From Nostoc sp. 'Peltigera membranacea cyanobiont' N6 (GTDB lineage Bacteria > Cyanobacteriota > Cyanobacteriia > Cyanobacteriales > Nostocaceae): a stretch of 64,000 nucleotides of DNA. The position numbers and the translations under genes were made by a program. Positions 1 through 8,284 of this stretch are shown in pieces (positions within the stretch are counted from its first letter, which is position 1; each line of letters begins with the position of its first letter). The notes under the pieces were generated by a model. That model saw nothing but the letters and a program-made list of their open reading frames with translations. It ran no database searches and was not told where the DNA came from. The DNA lies in NCBI RefSeq assembly GCF_002949735.1, contig NZ_CP026681.1:6076501-6140500 (forward strand), read 5' to 3'.

Positions 1-373
1 GGACGGCATGATAGATACCGCCAAAGCCAAGGACGGCTGAGGAAATTAGGTGGAGTACGCCAACAACAAAGTAGGGGAAGGTGTCGATGACTTCACCACC
101 AACGCCAACGCCCCAACCTTGAGTGGCAAGGTGAGGTAACAGGATCAAGCCCTGTTCGTACATGGGCTTTTCAGGAACGAAGTGAGCGACTTCAAACAAA
201 GTCATTGCTCCAGCCCAGAATACAATCAAACCAGCGTGGGCAACGTGAGCGCCCAAGAGTTTGCCGGATAGATTGATTAAACGCGCATTACCAGACCACC
301 AGGCAAAGCCAGTAGATTCTTGGTCGCGTCCAGTGCCGCCTAATATATTTGGTCTATTAGAGAGCGTTACCAC
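1..373 (-). CDS. psbC: Photosystem II CP43 chlorophyll apoprotein, N-terminal part (gene runs off the window)
   Basis: CP43 is the inner antenna protein of photosystem II in the thylakoid membrane; it binds chlorophyll and helps hold the oxygen-evolving cluster. The visible N-terminus reads MVTLSNRPNILGGTGRDQES and continues into the characteristic TGFAWWSGNARLINLSGK and GAHVAHAGLIVFWAGAM stretches of CP43. The start is a GTG at 371-373 inside the end of psbD, so the genes overlap by 17 bases, the usual psbD-psbC arrangement in cyanobacteria and plastids. A strong AGGAGGT stands 8 bases upstream, within psbD codons, and fixes this start. Only about 124 codons are present. Identification is secure. 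Confidence 0.97.
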   Translation of the reverse strand, partial: MVTLSNRPNILGGTGRDQESTGFAWWSGNARLINLSGKLLGAHVAHAGLIVFWAGAMTLFEVAHFVPEKPMYEQGLILLPHLATQGWGVGVGGEVIDTFPYFVVGVLHLISSAVLGFGGIYHAV

Positions 374-1412
374 GTGGTAATACCTCCTCAGGGAATACAA
401 ATTGTTCGTGGGGTTGATCTTGAGGAGCCATCCAAGCGCGGATACCCTCGTTCAGCAAAATGTTTTTGGTATAGAAGGTTTCAAACTCAGGGTCTTCCGC
501 CGCCCGTAATTCTTGGGAAACGAAATCATAAGCCCGCAGGTTAAGTGCTAAACCGACGATGCCGACGGCACTCATCCATAAACCTGTAACTGGCACGAAC
601 AACATGAAGAAGTGCAACCAGCGTTTGTTGGAGAAAGCAATCCCGAAAATCTGCGACCAGAAACGGTTTGCCGTCACCATTGAATAGGTTTCTTCGGACT
701 GGGTTGGATTGAAGGCGCGGAAGGTATTAGCTCCATCACCGTCTTCAAATAAGGTATTTTCAACAGTGGCTCCGTGAATAGCGCACAATAGCGCACCACC
801 CAATACACCAGCAACACCCATCATGTGGAAGGGGTTGAGTGTCCAGTTGTGGAAGCCTTGCAGGAATAGCAGGAACCGGAAAATTGCCGCTACGCCAAAG
901 CTGGGTGCAAAGAACCAGCTTGATTGTCCCAAGGGGTACATCAGAAATACACTGACGAATACTGCAATGGGAGCAGAGAAGGCGAGGGCGTTATAAGGAC
1001 GGATTCCTACTAGACGCGCAATTTCAAATTGCCGCAACATGAAGCCAATCAAACCGAAGGCTCCGTGTAGGGCAACGAATGGCCACAAGCCACCCAATTG
1101 GAACCAACGGGTGAGGTCGCCTTGGGCTTCTGGCCCCCACAACAGCAATAGGGAATGTCCCATGCTGTCGGCGGGGGTGGATACTGCCACTGTCAAAAAG
1201 TTCGCACCTTCTAGGTAGGAGGAGGCTAATCCGTGGGTATACCAAGAGGTGACGAAGGTGGTGCCGGTCAGCCAACCGCCTAGTGCTAGGAAGGCGCAGG
1301 GGAACAATAGTATCCCTGACCAACCTACGAATACGAAGCGATCGCGCTTGAGCCAGTCGTCGAGAACGTCAAACCACCCTCTACTGGGGGCGCGTCCAAC
1401 TGCGATGGTCAT
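357..1412 (-). CDS. psbD: Photosystem II reaction centre protein D2
   Basis: D2 forms the photosystem II reaction-centre heterodimer with D1 and carries QA and half of P680. The 351-residue product is one shorter than the common 352-residue form, so numbering is shifted by one. Expected residues are present: Tyr159 (TyrD), His188 in GFHNW, His196 in NPFHMMG (P680 ligand), and His213 and His267 (non-heme iron ligands). The protein ends in LPRGNAL, as usual for D2. The ATG is preceded by AGAGGA. psbC overlaps its 3' end, so the two form one operon. Many cyanobacteria carry a second, separate psbD copy; this is the copy linked to psbC. Confidence 0.98.
   Translation of the reverse strand: MTIAVGRAPSRGWFDVLDDWLKRDRFVFVGWSGILLFPCAFLALGGWLTGTTFVTSWYTHGLASSYLEGANFLTVAVSTPADSMGHSLLLLWGPEAQGDLTRWFQLGGLWPFVALHGAFGLIGFMLRQFEIARLVGIRPYNALAFSAPIAVFVSVFLMYPLGQSSWFFAPSFGVAAIFRFLLFLQGFHNWTLNPFHMMGVAGVLGGALLCAIHGATVENTLFEDGDGANTFRAFNPTQSEETYSMVTANRFWSQIFGIAFSNKRWLHFFMLFVPVTGLWMSAVGIVGLALNLRAYDFVSQELRAAEDPEFETFYTKNILLNEGIRAWMAPQDQPHEQFVFPEEVLPRGNAL
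382..388 (-). promoter_or_regulatory. Internal ribosome binding site for psbC
   Basis: AGGAGGT on the minus strand lies inside the psbD reading frame, 8 bases before the GTG start of psbC. It decides the overlapping start and allows psbC to be translated from the shared psbDC transcript. Confidence 0.85.
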
Positions 1413-2088
1413 CGGACTAAAATCCTCTTTTTTTACTAAAATTGCAACGTTTCTAAGGCAGTACGGAGAGCCAATGTAACCGACTGCCGTAGAGGAATTA
1501 ACGTTTTTTTGACAATCTCAAAAGCTTAAAAGCGATTGAGATTCTGAGAATTTACTGACCTGTGAAATCAGTATTTCTCTTTCTTTATGCCATTACACGT
1601 ACCATCGGCTAGCAATCTAGCTTCTGGTAACTTAATGATTCTTAACTTATCATACTACTCAGGGTTTTTGCCTGATAGACAGAAGCAAATTAGGCATGAA
1701 ACACGAACCTTATAAATAATGAATATCAGAAATTTTACAATTTGACACAAGTTTTCTCAGAAATGTAAGAAAATTTAGTCTAAATCGACGTAAGTAGGTA
1801 ACTCCTTCTCAAGAGGTCAAAAAGAGTCAGGGGGCTGGAGAGAGAGAATTTTGATCGGACAATGAGTAAAAAATGATAAACGTGCCCTAACAAACAAATT
1901 ATATGGGTAGCAGCAGGGGGGAGCGCAGCTGAGTTTTTGTCAACAATGTTTGGTAAAATAATCAAGCAGCAGACACTCTAAAGTGTTCTTTAGTTGAATG
2001 ACTAGCCTTCAATTTAGTCAAGTTCTGTCTAGCAGCATTTAGTGTGCGAGTATGTCACAGCGAGTATCTCACAGGCAATGGTAGTTCA
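1413..2088. other. Divergent intergenic region between psbD and ycf4
   Basis: This 676-base stretch holds the 5' regions of psbDC (minus) and ycf4 (plus). It is AT-rich. No tRNA, conserved RNA fold or convincing small gene was recognised. A 61-codon minus-strand frame at 1780-1965 has no ribosome site and no protein-like composition. Light-responsive psbD promoter elements are expected here by analogy but were not individually identified. Confidence 0.5.
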
Positions 2089-2658
2089 ATGACGACATCA
2101 ACAACGATTAACAAAGGCGATCGCCTCCTGCATCAAAATGTTCTCGGTTCTCGTCGGTTCAGTAACTACTGGTGGGCAACTATCGTTACCTTGGGAGCAA
2201 GCGGCTTTTTATTGGCTGGGATATCCAGCTATTTAAAAGTTAATTTACTCATAGTTTCCGATCCAACTCAACTGGTATTTGTCCCCCAAGGATTGGTAAT
2301 GGGGTTATATGGCTCTGCTGGCTTGCTATTAGCCACATACCTATGGCTAGTGATTTTATTGGATGTAGGTGGCGGTTACAACGAATTCGATCGGGAAACT
2401 GGCACAATCAAAATCTTTCGTTGGGGTTTTCCCGGCAAAAACCGCCGAATTGAGATAGATAGCCGCATAGAAGATGTACAATCTGTGCGAATAGCCGTAA
2501 AAGAAGGTCTTAATCCCCGTCGCGCCCTCTATCTACGCATTAAAGGGCGGCGTGATATCCCCTTAACACGGGTTGGACAACCGTTATCTTTAACAGAGTT
2601 AGAAACAGAAGGTGCAAAGTTAGCCCGCTTTTTGGAAGTGTCACTAGAAGGATTGTAA
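2089..2658 (+). CDS. ycf4: Photosystem I assembly protein Ycf4
   Basis: Ycf4 is a thylakoid membrane factor that helps assemble photosystem I. The 189-residue protein (starting MTTSTTINKGDRLLHQ) has the family layout: a short N-terminal segment with GSRRFSNYWWA, two transmembrane helices (about residues 23-45 and 63-90), then a soluble domain with GGGYNEFDRETGTIKIFRWG and a C-terminal RVGQPLSLTELE region. An upstream GTG at 2044 is in frame, but the added residues are not typical of the family and 189 residues fits the usual 184-188, so the ATG at 2089 is preferred. It diverges from psbDC, placing two photosystem genes back to back. Confidence 0.95.
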   Translation: MTTSTTINKGDRLLHQNVLGSRRFSNYWWATIVTLGASGFLLAGISSYLKVNLLIVSDPTQLVFVPQGLVMGLYGSAGLLLATYLWLVILLDVGGGYNEFDRETGTIKIFRWGFPGKNRRIEIDSRIEDVQSVRIAVKEGLNPRRALYLRIKGRRDIPLTRVGQPLSLTELETEGAKLARFLEVSLEGL

Positions 2659-2811
2659 GGGATTGGCGACTGGGGACTGGGGATTGGGAATTGGGTAATA
2701 ATCAATAGAACACTTGGCCATCTTCCTCATCCCCCATTAGCTATTACCCAGTCCCTAATCCCCAGTTCCCCTGAAAACGATAAGATACTCTGGTTAAATC
2801 AGTAACTGGCA

Positions 2812-3603
2812 ATGCGGTTAAAAATTTCACAATTTTTGCTTTCTCTTGTGCTTATCAGTGCTGTGATGCTTGGAGGATGTTCAACACAGCAGGTAGCTTC
2901 TAATACGTCTTCTCCAACCTCGACAGCTACCTCGACTACCCAGACGACTACTGAAGCAACATCCGTATCTCAAACTAGTAGTGAGACTGTTCCTGGAATC
3001 GCTGGTTTACCACGTCTTGAAGGCAAGGCTACTGTGGTAATAACAGTTAAAGGTTCGCCCATTACTATCGAAGTAGACGGCACTGATGCCCCCATCACAG
3101 CTGGAAACTTCGTAGATTTAGTGCAAAAGGGTGTTTACGATGGTTTAGCTTTCCATCGAGTTGTGCGCGATCCCCAACCGTTTGTAGTTCAAGGGGGCGA
3201 TCCCAAAAGCAAAGACCCGAAAGTTCCAGCAGATCAACTAGGAACCGGTAGCTATATTGACCCAAAAACGGGAAATGCTCGCTATATACCTTTAGAAGTT
3301 AAGCCAAAAGGTGCGGATACTCCGATTTACAATAAACCATTTGATGCTACTGCTCAACCCGTTGTATTGCCCCATAAACAGGGTGCAGTAGCGATGGCGC
3401 GATCGCAATCACCAGACTCCGCTTCTGCTCAGTTTTACTTTGCTTTGGCGGATCTAGCCTTTTTGGATGGTAACTACGCCGTGTTTGGCAATGTCACTCA
3501 AGGCTTTGATGTCGTGAACAAAATTCAGCAAGGCGATCGCATTGAATCCGCGAAAGTCACCCAAGGGGCTGAAAACCTGAAAACACCAACTCCTAACCCC
3601 TAA
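2812..3603 (+). CDS. Peptidyl-prolyl cis-trans isomerase, cyclophilin type, lipoprotein
   Basis: Cyclophilins catalyse proline isomerisation during protein folding. The 263-residue product begins with a lipoprotein signal (hydrophobic core, then the lipobox-like LGGC, Cys23), followed by a Ser/Thr-rich linker to about residue 60 and a cyclophilin domain from about 75 to the end. Domain landmarks are ITAGNFVDLVQKGVYDGL, AFHRVV, FVVQGGDP, VAMARSQSPDSASAQFYFAL and FLDGNYAVFGNV. It probably acts anchored in the periplasm or thylakoid lumen. The next gene starts only 8 bases after its stop, so the two are probably co-transcribed. A run of GGGGACTGGGGATTGGG-like sequence and its partial complement (2660-2775) precedes it. 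Confidence 0.93.
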   Translation: MRLKISQFLLSLVLISAVMLGGCSTQQVASNTSSPTSTATSTTQTTTEATSVSQTSSETVPGIAGLPRLEGKATVVITVKGSPITIEVDGTDAPITAGNFVDLVQKGVYDGLAFHRVVRDPQPFVVQGGDPKSKDPKVPADQLGTGSYIDPKTGNARYIPLEVKPKGADTPIYNKPFDATAQPVVLPHKQGAVAMARSQSPDSASAQFYFALADLAFLDGNYAVFGNVTQGFDVVNKIQQGDRIESAKVTQGAENLKTPTPNP

Positions 3604-3611
3604 TTTCCAAA

Positions 3612-4769
3612 TTGGTTAAGGTTTGTGTTACTGGTATTGGTTTGATTTCCGCCTTGGGTGGAAGCTTAGAAGATAGCTGGCAAAATCTGCTAGCAGGTAA
3701 ATCTGGAATTAGGTTACATCAACCATTTCCAGAACTAAAACCACTTCCTCTAGGTTTGATTTCTCAACAACCATCTGAGTTGACAATATTAACTCAGATG
3801 GTTGTTGCTTCTGCTTTGCAAGATGCTGGGTTAGTTCCACCTTTAACTGATTGCGCTGTAGTTATTGGATCTAGTCGCTCTTATCAAGCATCTTGGGAGA
3901 GGCTGGCGCGGCTAATGTATGAAGATGCGGAAAATTTGCCCGTTTCTCATTTTGGAAATTGGCTAGATATATTACCTCATATCAATGCGATCGCAGCTGC
4001 AAGACAAATCGGTGCATCAGGTATAGTTTTAGCACCAATGGCAGCTTGTGCAACAGGAATTTGGTCTATCGCCCAAGCAGCTTTACTTATCCAAACTGGG
4101 CAATGTCAACAGGCGATCGCAGGTGCAGTGGAAGCACCAATTACACCCTTAACTTTAGCTGGGTTTCAGCAGATGGGTGCTTTGGCGAAAACTGGGGCTT
4201 ATCCCTTTGATTTGCACCGAGAAGGCTTAGTTTTGGGCGAAGGCGCAGCTGTATTTGTCTTAGAATCAGCAGAGTTGGCAAAGCAGCGTCAAGCAAAAGT
4301 GTATGGTGAAATTCTCGGTTTCGGCTTAACTAACGACGCATATCATAGTAATTCACCAGAACCTGAAGGCAAAAGTGCGATCGCAGCTATCAAACAATGT
4401 CTAGAACGTAGTTGTTTGACACCAAATGATATTGATTATATTCATTCTCATGGCACAGCTACCCAGCTAAATGACCAGATGGAGAGCATGGTAATCCAGC
4501 GTTTGTTTCCCCAAGGTGTGGCAATTAGTTCTACTAAAGGAAGCACAGGCCATACACTAGGAGCATCGGGAGCATTAGGCGTAGCTTTTTCTCTCATGGC
4601 ATTGAAGCATCAAATATTACCACCTTGTGTAGGATTGCAGCAGCCAGAATTTAATTTAGATATTGTTACAACAGCACGCCTCAGTAAACTTAACCAGATA
4701 TTATGTTTGAGTTTTGGCTTTGGTGGACAGAATGTAGCGATCGCCTTAGCTAAATACAGCTTTGCATAA
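3612..4769 (+). CDS. Beta-ketoacyl-ACP synthase (FabF/KAS II-like)
   Basis: These thiolases condense malonyl-ACP with an acyl chain in fatty-acid or polyketide synthesis. The Cys-His-His set is complete: AACATG (Cys nucleophile), HGTATQLND (His) and KGSTGHTLGASG (Lys/His). The C-terminal FGFGGQNVA glycine loop is also present. At 385 residues it is shorter than housekeeping FabF (about 415). The start is a TTG at 3612 reading MVKVCVTGIG, 8 bases after the cyclophilin stop; there is no in-frame ATG nearby, and translation may be coupled. There is no acyl-carrier protein gene next to it, so whether it serves ordinary fatty-acid elongation or a special lipid cannot be told. Confidence 0.9.
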   Translation: MVKVCVTGIGLISALGGSLEDSWQNLLAGKSGIRLHQPFPELKPLPLGLISQQPSELTILTQMVVASALQDAGLVPPLTDCAVVIGSSRSYQASWERLARLMYEDAENLPVSHFGNWLDILPHINAIAAARQIGASGIVLAPMAACATGIWSIAQAALLIQTGQCQQAIAGAVEAPITPLTLAGFQQMGALAKTGAYPFDLHREGLVLGEGAAVFVLESAELAKQRQAKVYGEILGFGLTNDAYHSNSPEPEGKSAIAAIKQCLERSCLTPNDIDYIHSHGTATQLNDQMESMVIQRLFPQGVAISSTKGSTGHTLGASGALGVAFSLMALKHQILPPCVGLQQPEFNLDIVTTARLSKLNQILCLSFGFGGQNVAIALAKYSFA

Positions 4770-4971
4770 GTTTGTAACTAATTCTTTGCGTAACTCTGCG
4801 CTTCCCTCTGCGCCCCTTTGCGTTTAAAAAATAACCCTTTTTCCAATACCAGAACCCTAAACATAAAACTGTAACAAAAACTACAAAATTCACATTTTGC
4901 TAAAAAAAAGGATAAGCTAGTTACAGAATGATATCCGGTTCGTAAAGATACCGTGATTAGGAGAAAATTTT

Positions 4972-6261
4972 ATGATTTCAAAATCATTACTACCGCTAGA
5001 ACCTGCTTCTCCAGCGCATATATGCCCATTTGACCAAGCCTGTAGCTACTTAGAAGCAGCAGCTAAAGAATTAAATTTAAATCAGGGTTTGCTGGAAATT
5101 CTCAGCCATCCACGTAAAGTTGTCACAGTTTCCATTCCCGTGAAACTAGATGATGGGGAAATACAGGTTCTCGCTGGACACCGGGTACAGCACTCCGATG
5201 TTTTAGGCCCCTACAAGGGTGGAATTCGTTTCCATCCAGCTGTGACATTGCGCGAAGTATCGGCTCTGGCAATGCTGATGACCTGGAAATGTGCCTTGTT
5301 AGGTATTCCTTATGGTGGTGGGAAGGGTGGCATTGCTATAGATCCAAAACGCTACAGTGTTGGCGAATTAGAGCGAATCAGTCGCCGTTATATCAGCGAG
5401 TTGATAAAAGATATTGGGCCTTCCGTAGATATTCCTGCGCCAGATATGGGGACTTCTGCCCGTGAAATGGCTTGGATGATGGACACTTACTCTGTAAATG
5501 TCGGTCATGCTGTACCAGGAGTTGTAACTGGAAAACCCCTTTCGATTGGTGGTTCGCTGGGGCGAGAAATGGCAACCGGACGTGGCACGATGATTATTGT
5601 GCGTGAGGCGCTAGCAGATCGAGGTAAATCCTTAGTAGGAGTGCGAGTAGCTATTCAGGGTTTTGGTAATGTCGGTGGTGCCGCAGCTGAATTACTATAT
5701 GAAGCAGGGGCGAAAATTATCGCTGTTTCAACTGGCGCTGGGGGAATATTTTCCGAAGTTGGTCTTGATATTCCCGCGTTGAAAATCTATGCTGCTGAAA
5801 ATGGCAAGAGTATTATAGGTTTCCCACAATCTGTACCAATTAGCAATGCAGATTTATTAACTTTACCTTGCGATGTATTAATACCAGCCGCTTTAGAAAA
5901 CCAGATTACACAAGAAAATGTGAATCAGGTGCAAGCGCAAATTGTCGCAGAAGCAGCTAACGGACCGGTTACTCTTGAGGCTAACTTGGCATTAGAGGCG
6001 CGGGGTGTGATGGTTCTACCGGATATATTGGCGAATGCTGGCGGTGTGGTAGTCAGTTATTTGGAATGGGTGCAGGGTCTTTCCTACGTATTTTGGGATG
6101 AGGAGCGCGTCAACCGCGAAATGGAACATTTGATGGTGCAAGCCTACCGCAAGGTGATTCACCAGTCAGAGGCGCGGCAAATTTCTCTGCGGTTAGCAGC
6201 TTACACTTTAGGAGTAGGTAGAGTTGCCCAGGCGTTGACTGACAGAGGTCTTTATCCCTAA
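4972..6261 (+). CDS. gdhA: Glutamate dehydrogenase (Glu/Leu/Phe/Val dehydrogenase family)
   Basis: The enzyme interconverts glutamate with 2-oxoglutarate and ammonium. The 429-residue protein has an N-terminal dimerisation/substrate domain with GPYKGGIRFHP, GIPYGGGKGGI (substrate lysines) and PAPDMGT, and a C-terminal Rossmann domain starting at IQGFGNVGGAAAELL. The fully conserved AEAANGPVT stretch follows. Length matches hexameric family members. The ATG has a clear site (AGGAGAAAATTTT) at 4960-4971. Cofactor preference (NAD or NADP) was not resolved from the sequence. Members of the same family act on leucine or valine, but the residues around the substrate pocket look glutamate-like. Confidence 0.93.
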   Translation: MISKSLLPLEPASPAHICPFDQACSYLEAAAKELNLNQGLLEILSHPRKVVTVSIPVKLDDGEIQVLAGHRVQHSDVLGPYKGGIRFHPAVTLREVSALAMLMTWKCALLGIPYGGGKGGIAIDPKRYSVGELERISRRYISELIKDIGPSVDIPAPDMGTSAREMAWMMDTYSVNVGHAVPGVVTGKPLSIGGSLGREMATGRGTMIIVREALADRGKSLVGVRVAIQGFGNVGGAAAELLYEAGAKIIAVSTGAGGIFSEVGLDIPALKIYAAENGKSIIGFPQSVPISNADLLTLPCDVLIPAALENQITQENVNQVQAQIVAEAANGPVTLEANLALEARGVMVLPDILANAGGVVVSYLEWVQGLSYVFWDEERVNREMEHLMVQAYRKVIHQSEARQISLRLAAYTLGVGRVAQALTDRGLYP

Positions 6262-6299
6262 GATTTAGAAACATTTTTCAATTCAATAGACCAGATGCG

Positions 6300-6329
6300 T
6301 AGGGGTGCAATACTAATATTGTGCCCCTA
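6300..6329 (+). terminator. Imperfect hairpin after gdhA
   Basis: TAGGGGTGCAATA pairs, with two mismatches, with TATTGTGCCCCTA across a 4-base loop, about 40 bases after the gdhA stop. There is no long T-run, so it is either a weak terminator or a dispersed repeat. Confidence 0.45.
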
Positions 6330-6390
6330 TGATTATAGGGCTATGGCGATCGCTGCAACATCACTTCTTATAACTTACGTATTGACAAAC

Positions 6391-6541
6391 TATAGGACTA
6401 GTATTTGATTTTTGAAATCTTAGGTAGGGTGCGTTACGCTACGCTAACGCACCATCCCAAGCTGATGGTGCGTTACGACGTTCCGTCTAACACACCCTAC
6501 AAATACTTATATTTTTTCAAAAATCAAATATGATTCCTATA
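6391..6541. mobile_element. MITE-like element with 27-bp terminal inverted repeats
   Basis: The left end (6391-6417, TATAGGACTAG...TTTGAAA) matches the reverse complement of the right end (6515-6541) at 23 of 27 positions. The core contains a nested palindrome in which GTAGGGTGCGTTA pairs with TAACACACCCTAC, and inner GATGGTGCGTTACG/CGCACCATC pairs. At 151 bp it cannot code for a transposase, so it would be moved in trans. No clean target duplication is visible. Confidence 0.75.
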
Positions 6542-6687
6542 TACAAGAAATAAAATAGCAAGGTGTCATAACTAATAAACTGTTTACATAAACAAGACAA
6601 CGCTAACCACGTGATTAAAACTCTAATCTTGCTTTAAGTCGTGTTAGCATCAGGAGCAATTACACAATTTCAGAAAAATAATCGGGG

Positions 6688-7596
6688 TTACTTTTGTTTA
6701 ACGATCAACTTTTGGCTTTTATCTTGAATTTGTAATAGTTCAGGGATGGTAACAAATCGATAGCCCTGATTGCGAAAGTTGGCAATAATTTCTGGTAAAG
6801 CTTGTACAGTCTTAGAACGATTACCACCGCCATCATGCATCAACACAATTCCGCCAGGTTTTGCCTCTCTGAATACATTACCGATTAATTTGGGAACAGA
6901 AGGACGGGAATAGTCTACAGAGTCAGATGACCACAAAATAATCGCATATTTACTATTTCTAGCATAGTCAACAACGCCATTATGCATCACTCCTCCAGGT
7001 GGTCGAAATAAATTTGTTTTTAAGCCTGTAGTTTGAAAAATCAGATCGGAAGTGTGGTCAATTTCATAAGCGGCGGCTTGTGGATTCAAGAATTGATACC
7101 AGTGATGCCAAGTGTGGTTGCCAATGACATGACCTTCAGCAATCTCCTGCTTGAGTAAGTTGGGATAATTTTTGACATTCTGCCCAACCACAAAAAACGT
7201 CCCTTTGATCTGGTTTTTTTTCAGGATATCTAACACTTCTGCTGTACTTTCAGGCCAAGGGCCATCATCAAAGGTGAGAGCAATTATTTTTTGAGGCGGA
7301 GAGAGTTTTGCCGCCTCAATTATCGCACCTTGAAAACTTGATGGAATAGAGTCAGAAAAACCTTTTACTTGTGCTTCTTGCTGCCAACTTTTCAGGATCG
7401 TTGTCTTGAATTCTTGAACTCGCTGTTGAGTTCCTACATCTGCCGCTATATTATTTACATTTAGAGTCTGTTTTGATTGAAATTTAAAAAGATTTATTTT
7501 GTTCAAGATGATTAAAATCAGACTAAAACTACCACATAAGATAAGCAAACCAACTAATTTTTCTGAAGTCGAAAGACTCGGCTTATTATCGATCAC
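6688..7596 (-). CDS. Polysaccharide deacetylase (NodB domain, CE4), membrane-anchored
   Basis: CE4 enzymes remove N-acetyl groups from peptidoglycan or chitin-like polymers outside the cytoplasm. The 302-residue protein has one N-terminal membrane helix (about residues 12-32), a linker and a NodB domain (about 103-290). All five motifs are visible: TFDDGP (Asp110, Asp111), HTWHH (His161, His165), RPPGG (199 region), DSVDYSRP and LMHDGGG (His254). The complete metal site argues for an active enzyme. The start is GTG with an upstream AAGGGAA. It stands alone on its strand, divergent from a beta-lactamase-fold protein and near a SpoIID-like protein, a small cell-wall neighbourhood. Confidence 0.92.
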   Translation of the reverse strand: MIDNKPSLSTSEKLVGLLILCGSFSLILIILNKINLFKFQSKQTLNVNNIAADVGTQQRVQEFKTTILKSWQQEAQVKGFSDSIPSSFQGAIIEAAKLSPPQKIIALTFDDGPWPESTAEVLDILKKNQIKGTFFVVGQNVKNYPNLLKQEIAEGHVIGNHTWHHWYQFLNPQAAAYEIDHTSDLIFQTTGLKTNLFRPPGGVMHNGVVDYARNSKYAIILWSSDSVDYSRPSVPKLIGNVFREAKPGGIVLMHDGGGNRSKTVQALPEIIANFRNQGYRFVTIPELLQIQDKSQKLIVKQK

Positions 7597-7899
7597 GTTA
7601 AGTTCCCTTTAATAGTCAAAATAATCAGTTACCATACCGATCGGAAGTTAGACTTTGTATCTACTTACCTTCAGAGAAAGTATAGCTATGTATTCATGTA
7701 TTGCCAAGAGTGCGATTGCTTACCGCCCGATTTAGTTGGTTAAGATTTATTTGGTTGAGGAGTCCGTTGAAAACCCTGTTTTGCTCAGTCTCCTATTCAT
7801 GTCAGGTTATCTTGTTCATATTCAGAAAACTTGTAAGTAGAACGACTTGAAAAAAACAAACTATGTAAAGTAATGTAACTTTAGCGAAAATCAGTTCAT

Positions 7900-7943
7900 A
7901 GTAAGGACTTTAGTGATGATTTGAGAACTAAAGTTCTCACTAC
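7900..7943. repeat. Imperfect inverted repeat (AAGGACTTTAGT type)
   Basis: AGTAAGGACTTTAGT at 7900-7914 pairs imperfectly with ACTAAAGTTCTCACT at 7927-7941. This resembles the ACTTTAGT-containing palindromes that recur in Nostoc intergenic DNA; that comparison is from memory. Confidence 0.5.
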
Positions 7944-7961
7944 AAACCTTTAATTATTTAC

Positions 7962-7988
7962 CCTGTTCTACTTACTTTATAGAACAGG
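7962..7988. repeat. Perfect 9-bp hairpin
   Basis: CCTGTTCTA (7962-7970) and TAGAACAGG (7980-7988) are perfect complements with a 9-base loop. No T-run follows on either strand, so it is more likely a repeat or operator than a terminator. Confidence 0.5.
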
Positions 7989-8284
7989 TTTAGATAGGCT
8001 TCAATGCAATCATGTAAATAAAACACACGTTCGTCATAGTTTTGTAATATTTTCCTCTATTAAGTATGTAATAATCTTTTAATGCTCAATCCAGATGAAC
8101 TGTCAATTACTAAACTCCCAAATAAAGAACTTAGTAATTGTATTTGAGTTGTGAATAGAGGATGTACTGATATTGACGTTGTAAACAAATATAACTATGC
8201 TGTTAGCACATTAGAATTGCTCTGCATAAATCATTCCAAAAAAGCTGTCGAAGAAGAAAATAAATTCCTACTGAAAATAACTCT

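Larger units (their letters stand above)
7597..8284. other. Intergenic region with two hairpin repeats
   Basis: This 688-base divergent spacer separates the deacetylase from the beta-lactamase-like gene. It carries an imperfect hairpin at 7900-7943 and a perfect one at 7962-7988. The remaining sequence is AT-rich with no convincing gene; a 21-codon frame near 8082 has no ribosome site. Confidence 0.5.

Noticed and set aside
1780..1965. 61-codon minus-strand frame upstream of ycf4
   Set aside because: No ribosome site, no recognisable protein features, in a promoter region.
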